Shown here: positions 17,411-26,493 of the stretch, in pieces
How positions within the stretch are numbered: the first letter of the stretch is position 1
Layout of the letters: every line of letters starts with the position of its first letter
Source: Lachnospiraceae bacterium
GTDB lineage: Bacteria; Bacillota; Clostridia; Lachnospirales; Lachnospiraceae
Length of the DNA stretch: 64,000 nt
NCBI GenBank assembly: GCA_022793065.1
Contig: JAAWCE010000026.1
Coordinates: 1-64,000 of the forward strand
Direction of reading: 5' to 3'
The notes under the pieces: model-generated
Databases searched by the model: none
What the model saw: the letters and a program-made list of their open reading frames with translations, nothing else
Told to the model about the DNA's origin: nothing
Program-made: the position numbers and the translations under genes

Positions 17411-18616
17411 ATGAAATACATTGTAGTGTTAGGGGATGGCATGGCGGATGAGCCAATAGAAGAGCTGGGAGGTAAAACCCCGTTGGCGTATGCAGAGACT
17501 CCCAATATGGACAGACTCAGTAAAATGAGCCAGGTGGGGATGGTTCATACGATTCCCGACGGTATGAAGCCCGGTTCGGATACGGCAAATCTTTCAGTGC
17601 TGGGTTATGATCCGAAGAAGTATTATTCAGGTCGTTCTCCGCTGGAAGCTCTGAGCATCGGTGTGCCTATGAAGGATACAGACATAGCAATACGGTGTAA
17701 TATTGTGACAATTTCCGAAGATAATGTTCCGTTTGAAGAGAAAACAATAATCGACCATAGCGCTTCTGAAATTAGTACGGAAGAGTGTGGGGTGCTGCTT
17801 GATGAAGTGAAAAAGGTATTGGCTAACGAAACATATCAATTTTATTTGGGTACCAGCTATCGGCATTGTCTGATATGGAATGGGGGAAGGGTGGTGGAAT
17901 TGGCGCAGCCCCATGATGTGCTGGGGCAGAAAATCGGTCAGTATCTTCCGCAGGATAAGGCGTTGAGAGAGATGATGGAAAAGAGTTATCAAATACTTGT
18001 AAATCATCCCATTAACATTGAAAGGAAGAAAAAAGGATTGAATCCGGCCAATTGCTGTTGGTTTTGGGGAGCCGGTACAAAACCCATGCTTTCGTCCTTT
18101 GAAGAGAAGACAGGAAAAAAGGGAATCATGGTATCTGCGGTGGATTTGCTCAAAGGGATTGCGGTGGGAGCGGGTATGGGCGTGGCTCTTGTGGAAGGTG
18201 CAAACGGCGGTTTGCACACCAATTATGCCGGAAAAGTGGAAGCAGCGGTGAACGCCCTTGCAAAGGAAGGATATGATTTTGCGTATATTCATTTGGAAGC
18301 GCCTGACGAGATGGGGCATCAGGGCAGTGTTGAGAAGAAGGTTCAGGCCATTGAATTCCTGGATACAAAAGTGATAGGGCCGCTGGTGGATAAAATGGAA
18401 GCATTGGGAGAAGCGTTCAGGCTTTTGGTATTGCCGGATCACCCCACGCCCATTCGCGTGCGGACCCATACTTCGGACAGTGTTCCATATATGTTGTATG
18501 ACAGTTCGGCCCCTGAACAGAATACGTGGGATTATAATGAAGAGGCTGGCAAAAAGTCAGGAATATATGTTGCCCAGGGACATCATATGATTTTAAAGCT
18601 GTTTGAGATAGAGTGA
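17411..18616 (+). CDS. ApgM-family phosphoglycerate mutase-like protein, probable homoserine kinase
   Basis: 401 aa with GAGGAGAAGTG before the ATG. It belongs to the alkaline-phosphatase superfamily branch of archaeal-type, cofactor-independent phosphoglycerate mutases: VVLGDGMADEP at the start (metal-binding Asp), MKPGSDTANLSVLGYDP with the catalytic Ser, ISTEECG, EAPDEMGHQG, and LPDHPTPI near the end. The subgroup that sits beside hom and lysC has been proposed to phosphorylate homoserine in bacteria without a GHMP-type thrB (TIGR02535). Here it lies directly between hom and lysC, and no thrB is visible, which supports that reading. Glycolytic mutase activity remains an alternative. Confidence 0.85.
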   Translation: MKYIVVLGDGMADEPIEELGGKTPLAYAETPNMDRLSKMSQVGMVHTIPDGMKPGSDTANLSVLGYDPKKYYSGRSPLEALSIGVPMKDTDIAIRCNIVTISEDNVPFEEKTIIDHSASEISTEECGVLLDEVKKVLANETYQFYLGTSYRHCLIWNGGRVVELAQPHDVLGQKIGQYLPQDKALREMMEKSYQILVNHPINIERKKKGLNPANCCWFWGAGTKPMLSSFEEKTGKKGIMVSAVDLLKGIAVGAGMGVALVEGANGGLHTNYAGKVEAAVNALAKEGYDFAYIHLEAPDEMGHQGSVEKKVQAIEFLDTKVIGPLVDKMEALGEAFRLLVLPDHPTPIRVRTHTSDSVPYMLYDSSAPEQNTWDYNEEAGKKSGIYVAQGHHMILKLFEIE

Positions 18617-18679
18617 ATGGGGCTTGTGTCATAAGCTCATATGTGAACAGTCAATATTGGAAAGATGAGGAGTGGAAAT

Positions 18680-19999
18680 ATGGCAAAAGTTGTGAAGTTT
18701 GGCGGAAGTTCTCTTGCAAGTGCGGAACAGTTCAAAAAGGTAGGCGATATTGTACGACAGGATGAAAATAGGAGATATGTGGTTCCTTCTGCACCTGGAA
18801 AGCGTTTTCCCAAGGACACGAAGGTAACGGATATGCTGTATGCCTGTTATGACCTTGCGGAGGCAGGAAAGGATTTCCGTGGGGAATTAGAAGCGATTGA
18901 AGCAAGATTTCAGGAAATAATAGATGGATTGGGACTTTCCATCAGTTTGACGGAAGAGTTTCAGATGATTGAAAGTAATTTCAGAGAAAAAGCGGGAAGC
19001 AATTATGCGGCGTCCAGAGGGGAATATCTCAATGGTATTATTATGGCGGCATATTTGGACTTTGAATTTATTGATGCGGCTACGGTGATTTTTTTTGACA
19101 ACGAGGGAAATTTTGACGCTGACAGAACCAATGGGGTGCTTTCCGAAAGGCTCAAAGACTGTAAATATGCAGTAATCCCCGGATTTTACGGCGCAATGCC
19201 CGACGGCAGGGTGAAGACATTTTCCAGAGGCGGTTCCGATGTAACCGGTTCTATTGTAGCCAAAGCGGCCAGAGTGGATGTCTATGAAAATTGGACGGAT
19301 GTGTCAGGGTTTCTGATTGCCGACCCCAGGATTATAGACAATCCCAAAGGAATTGATATTATTACTTACAGAGAGCTTCGAGAGCTTTCTTATATGGGGG
19401 CCACCGTGCTTCATGAAGATGCAATTTTCCCGGTGCGTCAGGAGGGAATTCCTATTAATATCAGGAATACCAACGCGCCTGAGGACAACGGTACATGGAT
19501 TGTGGGAAGTACTTGTCAGAAATCAAAATATGTCATAACCGGAATAGCGGGCAAAAAAGGTTTTTGTTCCGTCAATATTGAAAAGGATATGATGAATGCG
19601 GAGATTGGTTTTGGCAGAAAGATTTTGCAGGCTTTTGAAGAAAATAATATTTCTTTTGAGCATGTACCTTCAGGTATTGATACCATGACGGTATATGTGC
19701 ATCAAGATGAATTTATGCACAAGGAGCAGAAAGTCGTTGCAGGCATCCATCGGCTGGCGAAGCCGGACGCCATTGACATTGAATCGGATTTGGCGTTGAT
19801 TGCGGTTGTGGGAAGGGGAATGAAATCCACAAGAGGAACGGCAGGGAGAATTTTTTCAGCCCTTGCACATGCGAATGTGAATGTAAAGATGATAGACCAG
19901 GGTTCTTCCGAGCTGAATATTATCATCGGAGTGGCCAACGAAGATTTTGAGGCGGCAATCAAGGCGGTTTATGATATTTTTGTATTGACAAAACTGTGA
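18680..19999 (+). CDS. lysC: Aspartate kinase
   Basis: 439 aa. I chose the ATG at 18680 because GAGGAGTGG precedes it and the family begins AKVVKFGGSSLA; an ATG at 18665 is in frame but carries no site. It catalyses the first step of lysine, threonine and methionine synthesis, ATP plus aspartate to aspartyl phosphate. The kinase domain covers about 1-290 (KFGGSSLA, SRGGSDVTGS, TDVSGFLIADPR) and two ACT domains follow (GKKGFCSVNIEKDM; VVGRGMKSTRGTAGRIFSAL), where end products bind. It closes the aspartate-family unit; the C-terminus SSELNIIIGV is typical. No lysine riboswitch is seen before it. Confidence 0.95.
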   Translation: MAKVVKFGGSSLASAEQFKKVGDIVRQDENRRYVVPSAPGKRFPKDTKVTDMLYACYDLAEAGKDFRGELEAIEARFQEIIDGLGLSISLTEEFQMIESNFREKAGSNYAASRGEYLNGIIMAAYLDFEFIDAATVIFFDNEGNFDADRTNGVLSERLKDCKYAVIPGFYGAMPDGRVKTFSRGGSDVTGSIVAKAARVDVYENWTDVSGFLIADPRIIDNPKGIDIITYRELRELSYMGATVLHEDAIFPVRQEGIPINIRNTNAPEDNGTWIVGSTCQKSKYVITGIAGKKGFCSVNIEKDMMNAEIGFGRKILQAFEENNISFEHVPSGIDTMTVYVHQDEFMHKEQKVVAGIHRLAKPDAIDIESDLALIAVVGRGMKSTRGTAGRIFSALAHANVNVKMIDQGSSELNIIIGVANEDFEAAIKAVYDIFVLTKL

Positions 20000-20080
20000 G
20001 AACATCATTTTATACCATTTGAATTGTGTGGAAAAAATAAGGAAGTACAAAAATTTATACAGTATTTTCCTGTTTATTTA

Positions 20081-20108
20081 TTGAAATTTTATAAAAAAGG
20101 ATTATAAT
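20081..20108 (+). promoter_or_regulatory. Sigma-A promoter of the chemoreceptor gene
   Basis: TTGAAA at 20081-20086, a 16-bp spacer and a perfect TATAAT at 20103-20108. It implies a leader of about 285 nt before the ATG at 20401. That leader has no ORF and no c-di-GMP or other riboswitch I can recognise, but it contains GATCA/TGATC inverted pieces near the ribosome site (20361-20395). Confidence 0.6.
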
Positions 20109-20400
20109 ATAAAATAGGTGTTAAAAAATCCTGAAATTTGAACTTATGAGAGAGATGATCAGTTCCGGACTTGAATGGTTTTTGTATCAGGAAAAAGAAC
20201 TGGTTATTTTCTCGTAAAAGTCATTGGTTTTTTGAGATAAAGTTAGTATGATTTTTGCATTTGAGATGTAGTTTTCCTTTTGAAAGAATTACCGAGGCTT
20301 TGTTTATATTGCTACTGTTTCCGTTAGGGGGGGGTAGAACACTTTAGGTGTTTTCAGAGATCAGGAGTGAGTTGTTGATCAAGAGAGGAGATCATACATA

Positions 20401-22098
20401 ATGAGGAAAGAGGAAAAGATTGAAAAAAGACTTAACAAATCTTTTTTCACAGTGTCGGCTCTAATGGCGGCAGTAGCAGTGATAGCGTTACTTGCAATGA
20501 TTGTAATTTCTAACAGATATTCATACGCATTGTATAATTTTGGGTTTGCCCAGGGAGATATCGGTAAGACAATGTTTGTATTTGCGGATCTCAGATCATC
20601 CCTTCGGGCGGCGATCGGTTATGACGACGCGGATGCAATTGCTGCGGTAGTGCAGCAGCATGATGAGAATAAAGTTTTGTTTGAAAAGTATTTTAAAGAA
20701 ATTGAGAATACCATTGTTTCGGAAGACGGCAGGAAAACTTATGATGAGATTGAAGCGGAATTGGACGAATATTGGAGGCTGGACGAGCAGATTATAGCAT
20801 TGGGAGCCACCACGGACAGAGCGCTGTGCGTACAGGCTCAGGATATCGCATTAACTGAGCTGGCGGGCGTCTACAACAGTATATACAATAAGCTGGACAG
20901 CTTGTTGGTGGTTAAGGAGACGGAGGGAAATGAGCTTTCCACCATGCTTATCGTTATTAACTGGATAGTGGCAGCGGTAATAGTGGTGGGTATCGCAGCG
21001 GCAATGGTAATGGCGACGAAGCTGGGAAAGAAAATTGCACAGGGAATCGCTGTTCCATTGGGCGAGCTGGGAGAACGTTTCAGGACATTTGCAGGCGGAG
21101 ATTTGTCGTCTCCTTTCCCGTCCATTGAAACGGGCGACGAAGTGGAGCTTATGGAAAAGAATGCGATCGAGATGGCAGATAATCTGAACGTACTTATCCA
21201 TGACATCGGAGAAGTCTTAGGGGAAATGGCCGGGGGAAATTATGCGGTCAGATCCGGTGTGGCGGACAGGTATACAGGGGATTTCAAAAAGCTGTGGGAA
21301 GCCATGCGTGGATTAAAAGAGCAGATGACGGAGACACTGGTTTCCATAGGAGAGGCTTCCAATCAGGTATCCGCAGGTTCCGAGGATCTGGCAAAAGCAT
21401 CACAGTCTTTGGCAGAAGGTGCTACGGAGCAGGCAAGTGCAGTTCAGGAATTGCATGCTACCATCTCCGATATTGCCGTGACCATGAAGAAGAGTGCAGA
21501 AAGTGCCGAAGAGTCTTATGTAAAGGCACAGCAGTATGCGGGTGAGGCGGACAATAGCCAGTCTGAGATGAATACCATGATGGCGGCAATGGAACGTATT
21601 AACAACGCATCCATGAAGATAGGCAATATTATATCCGAGATTGAATCCATAGCGTCACAGACCAATCTTTTGTCCCTGAATGCGTCCATAGAGGCTGCTA
21701 GGGCAGGGGAATCAGGACGGGGATTTGCGGTTGTAGCGGCGGAAATCAGACAGTTGGCGGATCAAAGCGCACAGGCAGCGGTGGATACCAGAGAGTTGAT
21801 TGAAGGTTCTATTAGAGAAGTGACTGAGGGAAATCATGCTGCGGAGCGCGCGTCCAATGCCATTGGCACGGTAGTGACGGGAATACAGCAGATTGCAGAT
21901 TTCTCTAAGAATCTTAAGATTATGGTGGAAGACCAGGCAGAGGCAATGCGTCAGGCGGAATTGGGAATCAATCAAATTTCGGAAGTTGTGCAGTCCAATG
22001 CAGCTACGGCGGAAGAAGCTTCGGCTACCAGCGAGGAGCTGTCGGCTCAGGCTACCATTCTGGACGAATTAGTAGGGCAGTTTGTGTTATCCAAATAA
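20401..22098 (+). CDS. Methyl-accepting chemotaxis protein, membrane type
   Basis: 565 aa with AGAGAGGAG upstream of the ATG. Order: short basic N-terminus, TM1 about 15-38, a helical periplasm-side sensor of about 140 residues (four-helix-bundle type; no Cache/PAS sign), TM2 about 180-203, a HAMP domain with [19 protein letters not shown], a second HAMP-like stretch ([12 protein letters not shown]), then the cytoplasmic MCP hairpin with the tip [11 protein letters not shown] and [20 protein letters not shown]. It senses an external ligand and controls CheA through CheW. The ligand is unknown. It is probably a single-gene unit with its own promoter. It and the H-cluster receptor are the two receptors in the window. 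Confidence 0.95.
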   Translation: MRKEEKIEKRLNKSFFTVSALMAAVAVIALLAMIVISNRYSYALYNFGFAQGDIGKTMFVFADLRSSLRAAIGYDDADAIAAVVQQHDENKVLFEKYFKEIENTIVSEDGRKTYDEIEAELDEYWRLDEQIIALGATTDRALCVQAQDIALTELAGVYNSIYNKLDSLLVVKETEGNELSTMLIVINWIVAAVIVVGIAAAMVMATKLGKKIAQGIAVPLGELGERFRTFAGGDLSSPFPSIETGDEVELMEKNAIEMADNLNVLIHDIGEVLGEMAGGNYAVRSGVADRYTGDFKKLWEAMRGLKEQMTETLVSIGEASNQVSAGSEDLAKASQSLAEGATEQASAVQELHATISDIAVTMKKSAESAEESYVKAQQYAGEADNSQSEMNTMMAAMERINNASMKIGNIISEIESIASQTNLLSLNASIEAARAGESGRGFAVVAAEIRQLADQSAQAAVDTRELIEGSIREVTEGNHAAERASNAIGTVVTGIQQIADFSKNLKIMVEDQAEAMRQAELGINQISEVVQSNAATAEEASATSEELSAQATILDELVGQFVLSK

Positions 22099-22200
22099 AC
22101 GTGGCATTTGGTGGTATAAAGTGATTGGACAAAAGATTTTTTATGCGTGCGTGAATTTTGGAGACTTAGATAGAAAATTTTGGAAATTTGTCGATATGTG

Positions 22201-22229
22201 TTGACAGATGAAGGGGAAGCTAATATAAT
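22201..22229 (+). promoter_or_regulatory. Perfect consensus sigma-A promoter
   Basis: TTGACA at 22201-22206, exactly 17 bp, TATAAT at 22224-22229: 12 of 12 consensus positions with ideal spacing, the best promoter in the window. It drives a short region that ends in a hairpin terminator before the next gene. Confidence 0.85.
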
Positions 22230-22235
22230 AGCTTT

Positions 22236-22360
22236 ATCATCCTTCATTGAGATACAGAAGAGTTAAAATGCAAATGTTAGCTATATGCAAAAGAGCTGAT
22301 ATACAGAGGATGAAATGAAGGAAAGACGAGGAAATGGACAAATTGTTCATTTCCTTTCTT
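22236..22360 (+). ncRNA. Candidate small RNA or 5' attenuator, about 125 nt
   Basis: Predicted from a perfect promoter (22201-22229) and an intrinsic terminator (22330-22360). Inside, TCCTTCATT (22240-22248) is complementary to AATGAAGGA (22314-22322), which would close a long-range stem around an AU-rich middle. It matches no RNA family that I recognise (not GEMM, T-box, 6S or tmRNA). Either it is a free small RNA, or it is a leader whose terminator controls read-through into the GH3 gene 94 nt later. Expression is not proven. Confidence 0.5.
22330..22360 (+). terminator. Intrinsic terminator of the candidate RNA
   Basis: A 12-bp stem with one-base loop centre (22330-22354, starting GGAAATGG and ending CATTTCC, one G-U pair), followed by TTTCTT. 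It lies upstream of the GH3 coding start, not after a gene, which is why a short transcript or attenuation is suspected. Confidence 0.7.
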
Positions 22361-22453
22361 AATTCATGCCAAAAGAATATTTGTTTGGAAGTTTTTGGAA
22401 ATATGCTGTAAGGCAGTGGGAAGTATATGAAAAGAGTGTAAGTGAGGATACAT

Positions 22454-23845
22454 ATGGATGATAAGGTACAACGTGACCAGGAGAAAAGACAGGCGAGAAG
22501 AAAGAGAAGGATAAGAAATCAATTGATTGCCTATGTGGTAATGATTCTTATGATTCTGGCTGTTGCCGCAGGCGTGGTCTTTGGTATCCGGTTTGTAAAG
22601 GAATATGCCCAAAGGCAGGAAGCACAGGATAATCATGAAAATGGGAATATGCAGCAGGGAAATCAGAGTATGAACGAGGGAGAGAGTCTAAATCAGGATG
22701 AAAATGCCAATCAGGATGCGATTGAGCAGATTCTTGCGTCAGAAGAGGACATTGTGAAACCGCCTGAGCCCACACCGGAAATAACGGAGCCTACGCCTGA
22801 ACAGATTTTGGATCAGGAAATCAATGCCAGGATTGAGGTTATGTCCCTGGAAGATAAGGTGGCGGGGCTGTTTTTTGTGACGCCGGAGGCAATTACCAAA
22901 GTGGGTAACGCTGTAAAGGCTGGTGAGGGTACAAGAGAAGCGTTGGCACAATATGCGGTGGGAGGTTTGATATATTTTGGAAATAATATACAATCCGAAG
23001 AACAATTAAGAGAAATGTTGAAAAATACCGCACAATATGCAAAATATCCGTTATTCTTAGGCGTAGATGAAGAAGGAGGCAGTGTGGCTCGGATTGCCTC
23101 TGCGGGAATTGGTACGAAAGTGGATGGGGCAGGTGTAATTGGAACAACGGGCGATCCCACCAACGCATATCAGGCAGGTGTGACAATCGGGAGTACATTG
23201 GCGGGAATTGGCTTTAACCTTGATTTTGCACCCGTGGCAGACCTGGCAAATGTGGAAGGCAGCGTTATGGCGGGGCGTTCCTATGGCGCTGAAGCGTCGG
23301 CGGCAGCGGACTATGTGGCTTCGATGATGGCAGGATTGGAAGAACAAAAAGTTTTGGCATGTTTAAAACATTTTCCTGGAATTGGAAGTTCTACGGAGGA
23401 TACCCATAACGGCAGAGCCACCACAGATCGGACGCTGGAACAATTTCAGGCGGAGGAATTTGCGGTATTTCGTGCTGGCATTGAAGCTGGGGCAGATATG
23501 ATTATGGTCAGTCATATGGAAGCGCCCGGATTGACGGACAATATGGAGCCCTGTGTTTTTTCCAGACGTCTTGTAACGGAGATTTTACGGGAAGAAATGG
23601 GATTTGAGGGAATTATTATTACAGATGCACTGAATATGAAGGCTATTTCTGATTTTTATGGCGCTGATGAGGCCGCAGTAATGGCTATTTTGGCGGGGTG
23701 TGATATGCTATTGATGCCGGAAGACTTTGAAAAGGCATACAACGGTGTATTACAGGCTATTGCAGAAGGACATATTTCGGAGGAGCGGGTTGACGATGCT
23801 CTGAGACGCATCTATAAGGTAAAATATGGGAGTAAGTTATCATAG
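22454..23845 (+). CDS. Glycoside hydrolase family 3 protein, NagZ-like beta-N-acetylhexosaminidase
   Basis: 463 aa from the ATG at 22454 (GTGAGGA upstream; the in-frame GTG at 22442 is part of that site). It has a basic N-terminus, a signal-anchor helix at about 23-48, a Gln/Asn/Glu-rich linker with a Pro/Thr-rich stretch to about 120, then a GH3 N-terminal TIM barrel. Motifs: FLGVDEEGGSVAR, KHFPGIG (Lys305-His306), an Asp/His dyad in DTHNG and the nucleophile Asp391 in ITDALNM. NagZ-type enzymes remove GlcNAc from muropeptides; the anchor puts this one outside the membrane, so it probably acts on cell wall. No C-terminal GH3 domain is present, as in NagZ. Confidence 0.9.
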   Translation: MDDKVQRDQEKRQARRKRRIRNQLIAYVVMILMILAVAAGVVFGIRFVKEYAQRQEAQDNHENGNMQQGNQSMNEGESLNQDENANQDAIEQILASEEDIVKPPEPTPEITEPTPEQILDQEINARIEVMSLEDKVAGLFFVTPEAITKVGNAVKAGEGTREALAQYAVGGLIYFGNNIQSEEQLREMLKNTAQYAKYPLFLGVDEEGGSVARIASAGIGTKVDGAGVIGTTGDPTNAYQAGVTIGSTLAGIGFNLDFAPVADLANVEGSVMAGRSYGAEASAAADYVASMMAGLEEQKVLACLKHFPGIGSSTEDTHNGRATTDRTLEQFQAEEFAVFRAGIEAGADMIMVSHMEAPGLTDNMEPCVFSRRLVTEILREEMGFEGIIITDALNMKAISDFYGADEAAVMAILAGCDMLLMPEDFEKAYNGVLQAIAEGHISEERVDDALRRIYKVKYGSKLS

Positions 23846-23895
23846 AATGAAATCCAGGAATAGGGTTTTAGTTATGATAGGAAAGAGGAATTTCT

Positions 23896-23934
23896 AAAAT
23901 GCGCGGCATGGATAAAATATGCTGCGCATTTTTT
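23896..23934 (+). terminator. Rho-independent terminator after the GH3 gene
   Basis: Stem ATGCGC-G-GCAT (23899-23909) with ATGC-T-GCGCAT (23919-23929), A-rich before and a run of six T after. It is a clear intrinsic terminator 50 bp after the stop. Confidence 0.8.
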
Positions 23935-23942
23935 AGATATGA

Positions 23943-23972
23943 TTGGCAAATTCAAATATTATATGATATGAT
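23943..23972 (+). promoter_or_regulatory. Probable promoter of the GH35 gene
   Basis: TTGGCA at 23943-23948, an 18-bp spacer, TATGAT at 23967-23972. It lies directly after the GH3 terminator and about 48 nt before the predicted transcript reaches the ATG at 24027. Confidence 0.45.
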
Positions 23973-24026
23973 TTTAGCATATGAAATAAAAAATATTTAA
24001 TGTTGGGGAAGAAAGAGAGGTTTGGA

Positions 24027-26150
24027 ATGGATACAAAATATGGTTATAATAGCAATTATTTAATGAAAGACGGCTTGCCCTGGTTTCCTGTGATGGGGGA
24101 AATGCATTATACCAGGTATAAAGAGGATTTGTGGGAGGAATCTTTGCGGAAGATAAAAGCGGGCGGAGTAACTGTGGTTTCCACTTATGTAATCTGGCTG
24201 CACCATGAGGAAGAAAAGGGGATATTTGATTTTACCGGATGTAGAGATTTGAAACGTTATGTGGAACTTTGTAAAAAAGTGGGATTAAAGGTATTTCTTA
24301 GGCTCGGACCCTGGGTGCATGGAGAGTGCCGCAACGGCGGTTTTCCGGATTGGGTGGTTTCGTTGGGTAAGGAGGGAGTAAGACTTCGCAGTGATGACGA
24401 AACTTATTTGTTCTATGTGAGGCGTTATTGGGATTGTGTCTATGCTCAGGTAAAAGGGCAGATGCATGAGGATGGAGGCCCTGTTATTGGTGTACAGATT
24501 GAAAATGAGTATGGACATGTGGGAGGATTACAGGGAGAAGAGGGAGAGGCGCATATGCGCACATTGATGTCTCTGGCAAAGGAAATTGGCTTCCGCGTGC
24601 CTTTGTATACCGCTACCGGTTGGGGAGGGGCCTGTATAGGTGATGCGCTGCCTGTTATGGGGGGATATTGCGAGGCGCCCTGGGATCAGAGTACGGGTGA
24701 GCTTGCGGCCAACACCAATTATATTATCAGTCACGAGAGAAATGATTCTCTGATTGCATGCGACCATCATGTGGAGGGCGCGGTGACATTTGACGAGTCG
24801 AAATTCCCCTATTTGACAGCCGAGTTAGGCGGTGGAATCCAGGTCACAAGTCACAGAAGACCTGTGGCGGAAGGAAAGGATATCGGAGCAATGTCTACAA
24901 CCAAGCTTGCCAGCGGGGTAGCGCTTTTGGGATATTATATGTATCATGGGGGAAGTAATCCGAAGGGAAAACTTTCCACATTGCAGGAAAGCAGAGCGAC
25001 AGGTTACGCAAATGACTTGCCGGAGATTAATTATGATTTTAACGCGCCCATTGGGCAATACGGAACTATTTCCAATACATATAAGGAGATTAAACTGCTG
25101 GCAGCTTTTCTGCAGGACTTTGGGGCGGATCTGGCAGCTTTGCCGGCGGAAATTGCGCCGGATAATGTGAAACCGGAAGATATGCATACCATAAGGAAAT
25201 CTTGCCGTCATGACAGTACCCATGGTTATGTCTTTTATAATAATTATCAGCGCCGTCGCAGGATGGATGACCATAAAAATGTAATATTCAAAGGAATTAC
25301 AAAAGAGGGGGAAGTAGTGTTTCCGGCAATGGATTTGGAAAGCAGCACATACGGCTTTTTTCCATATAATATGCAATTAGGGGAGGGAGTTTTGGTATCT
25401 GCGTTGGCCACGCCTTTTTGCAAACTGGAGAGTGTACCAAATAAAAGCAACGCTGTATTGGATGGAAAAACGGCTGATAAGGATGTTACTTATGTTTTTT
25501 ATGGGGATGTTTCACCATGCTATTGTTGGAAGGATGAGTGTCAGGCGGATATTCTGCATTTGACCAGAGAAGAGGCGCTGAATGGCTGGAAGGTTACATT
25601 GGACAGAGATTATCTGGTGCTGAATGATAATTATGTATGGGTGCAGGATGGGAGGCTTGTTGTTACCGGAGGTGAGACTACAAGGATACGGACATATCCT
25701 GAACTGGCATCTGTTCCTGAGGGATTTGTGAAAAAAGGGACGGAAGGACGGCTGACTGTATATGAGAGATTACGGAATGTGCAGGCGGCAAAGGCGGAAT
25801 TTGTCAGAATATCAGAAGAGGCTGACAACGCCGTATATGAAATCAAGGTGTCTTATCCCAATGAAAAAAGGGAAGACAGACTTTTGGGCAGAGATACGCT
25901 GCTTTGGATAAAGTACGCTGGATTTGGCATGGAAGTCTATTGTGGGGAAGAAAAAATCAATGACCATTTCTACACAGGCCAACAGGTGCCTATTAGTCTT
26001 GGGTATTTTGGATTTCCGGAGAGATTGACGGTAAAGGTCGAAGCACTGGAGAAAGACAGGGCGGTTTTTATTGAAAAATGGCCTGATATGATAGAAGGAC
26101 GTGCTTGCAGGCTGGAGGAAGTGTCTGTGACAGAAGAGTACAGGGCATAA
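24027..26150 (+). CDS. Family 35 beta-galactosidase
   Basis: 707 aa from the ATG at 24027 (AGAGAGG upstream); an ATG at 24000 is in frame but lacks a site. The GH35 TIM barrel is clear: GEMHYTRY, LRLGPWVHGECRNGGFPDW, the acid/base Glu161 in IENEYG and the nucleophile Glu266 in TAELGGG. The C-terminal half is beta-rich, as in the family. The enzyme releases terminal beta-linked galactose from oligo- or polysaccharides. It has no signal peptide, so it is intracellular and acts on imported oligosaccharides. A GH115 gene follows, which suggests use of substituted hemicellulose; no transporter is nearby. Confidence 0.93.
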   Translation: MDTKYGYNSNYLMKDGLPWFPVMGEMHYTRYKEDLWEESLRKIKAGGVTVVSTYVIWLHHEEEKGIFDFTGCRDLKRYVELCKKVGLKVFLRLGPWVHGECRNGGFPDWVVSLGKEGVRLRSDDETYLFYVRRYWDCVYAQVKGQMHEDGGPVIGVQIENEYGHVGGLQGEEGEAHMRTLMSLAKEIGFRVPLYTATGWGGACIGDALPVMGGYCEAPWDQSTGELAANTNYIISHERNDSLIACDHHVEGAVTFDESKFPYLTAELGGGIQVTSHRRPVAEGKDIGAMSTTKLASGVALLGYYMYHGGSNPKGKLSTLQESRATGYANDLPEINYDFNAPIGQYGTISNTYKEIKLLAAFLQDFGADLAALPAEIAPDNVKPEDMHTIRKSCRHDSTHGYVFYNNYQRRRRMDDHKNVIFKGITKEGEVVFPAMDLESSTYGFFPYNMQLGEGVLVSALATPFCKLESVPNKSNAVLDGKTADKDVTYVFYGDVSPCYCWKDECQADILHLTREEALNGWKVTLDRDYLVLNDNYVWVQDGRLVVTGGETTRIRTYPELASVPEGFVKKGTEGRLTVYERLRNVQAAKAEFVRISEEADNAVYEIKVSYPNEKREDRLLGRDTLLWIKYAGFGMEVYCGEEKINDHFYTGQQVPISLGYFGFPERLTVKVEALEKDRAVFIEKWPDMIEGRACRLEEVSVTEEYRA

Positions 26151-26329
26151 TCCAGCTAAGAAATGTCAGGAGAAAATAAAAAAACAGTCTCGGAACGAAG
26201 GCGCCCGGAAGGAAATTTTAACTGCGAACTTTGCAGATGAAATTTTCTTCCCCTAAAGGGGCGCTGCAGTGCAGAGACCGGAACAAGTTCCCGCCTGCGG
26301 AACTGGAATAGTCCAGCTAAGAAATGTCA
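26151..26329. repeat. Structured dispersed repeat, copy 2 (between GH35 and GH115)
   Basis: The 128-bp unit 26151-26278 matches 15980-16107 (about 119 of 128 by hand alignment). The inner 92-bp core, 26187-26278, has the same length as in copy 1 and keeps the nested stems. A full second module (26279-26329) repeats the GTCCAGCTAAGAAATGTCA end already seen at 26150-26168, so modules are arranged tail-core-full here and full-core in copy 1. It starts 3 bp before the GH35 stop region ends and could fold in the mRNA between the two genes. Confidence 0.85.
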
Positions 26330-26360
26330 ATCCATTTATTAAAAATGTTAAGCTGGACAG

Positions 26361-26451
26361 GTGAGGTTGTGAAGGCGCACGAGAGCAAATTTCATGAGAT
26401 GACTTACGAATGAAATTTGTCTCTCCTGTGTGTGCGCCGAAAGAACCTCAC
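26361..26451. repeat. Long three-part hairpin element before the GH115 gene
   Basis: Three paired blocks: GTGAGGTT (26361-26368) with AACCTCAC (26444-26451), GGCGCAC (26374-26380) with GTGCGCC (26432-26438), and GAGAG-CAAATTTCAT (26381-26395) with its complement at 26410-26425 (one bulge). A small GTCGC-GCA-GCGAC hairpin follows at 26463-26475, 10 bp before the ribosome site. The architecture resembles the 128-bp element but the sequence differs. Confidence 0.75.
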
Positions 26452-26493
26452 CCTTTAGTGCCGTCGCGCAGCGACTTAAAATAGGAGGATTAA

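Noticed and set aside
17627..18469. 280-codon open frame on the minus strand
   Set aside because: It lies fully opposite the well-supported apgM-family gene and its translation has no known motif; it is a shadow frame.
20109..20400. Possible c-di-GMP riboswitch before the chemoreceptor
   Set aside because: Neither the GEMM-I nor the class II conserved cores are found.
22315..22362. 15-codon ORF (MKERRGNG...) in the candidate small RNA
   Set aside because: It runs through the terminator hairpin, so the coding look is probably accidental; it remains a weak alternative as a leader peptide.
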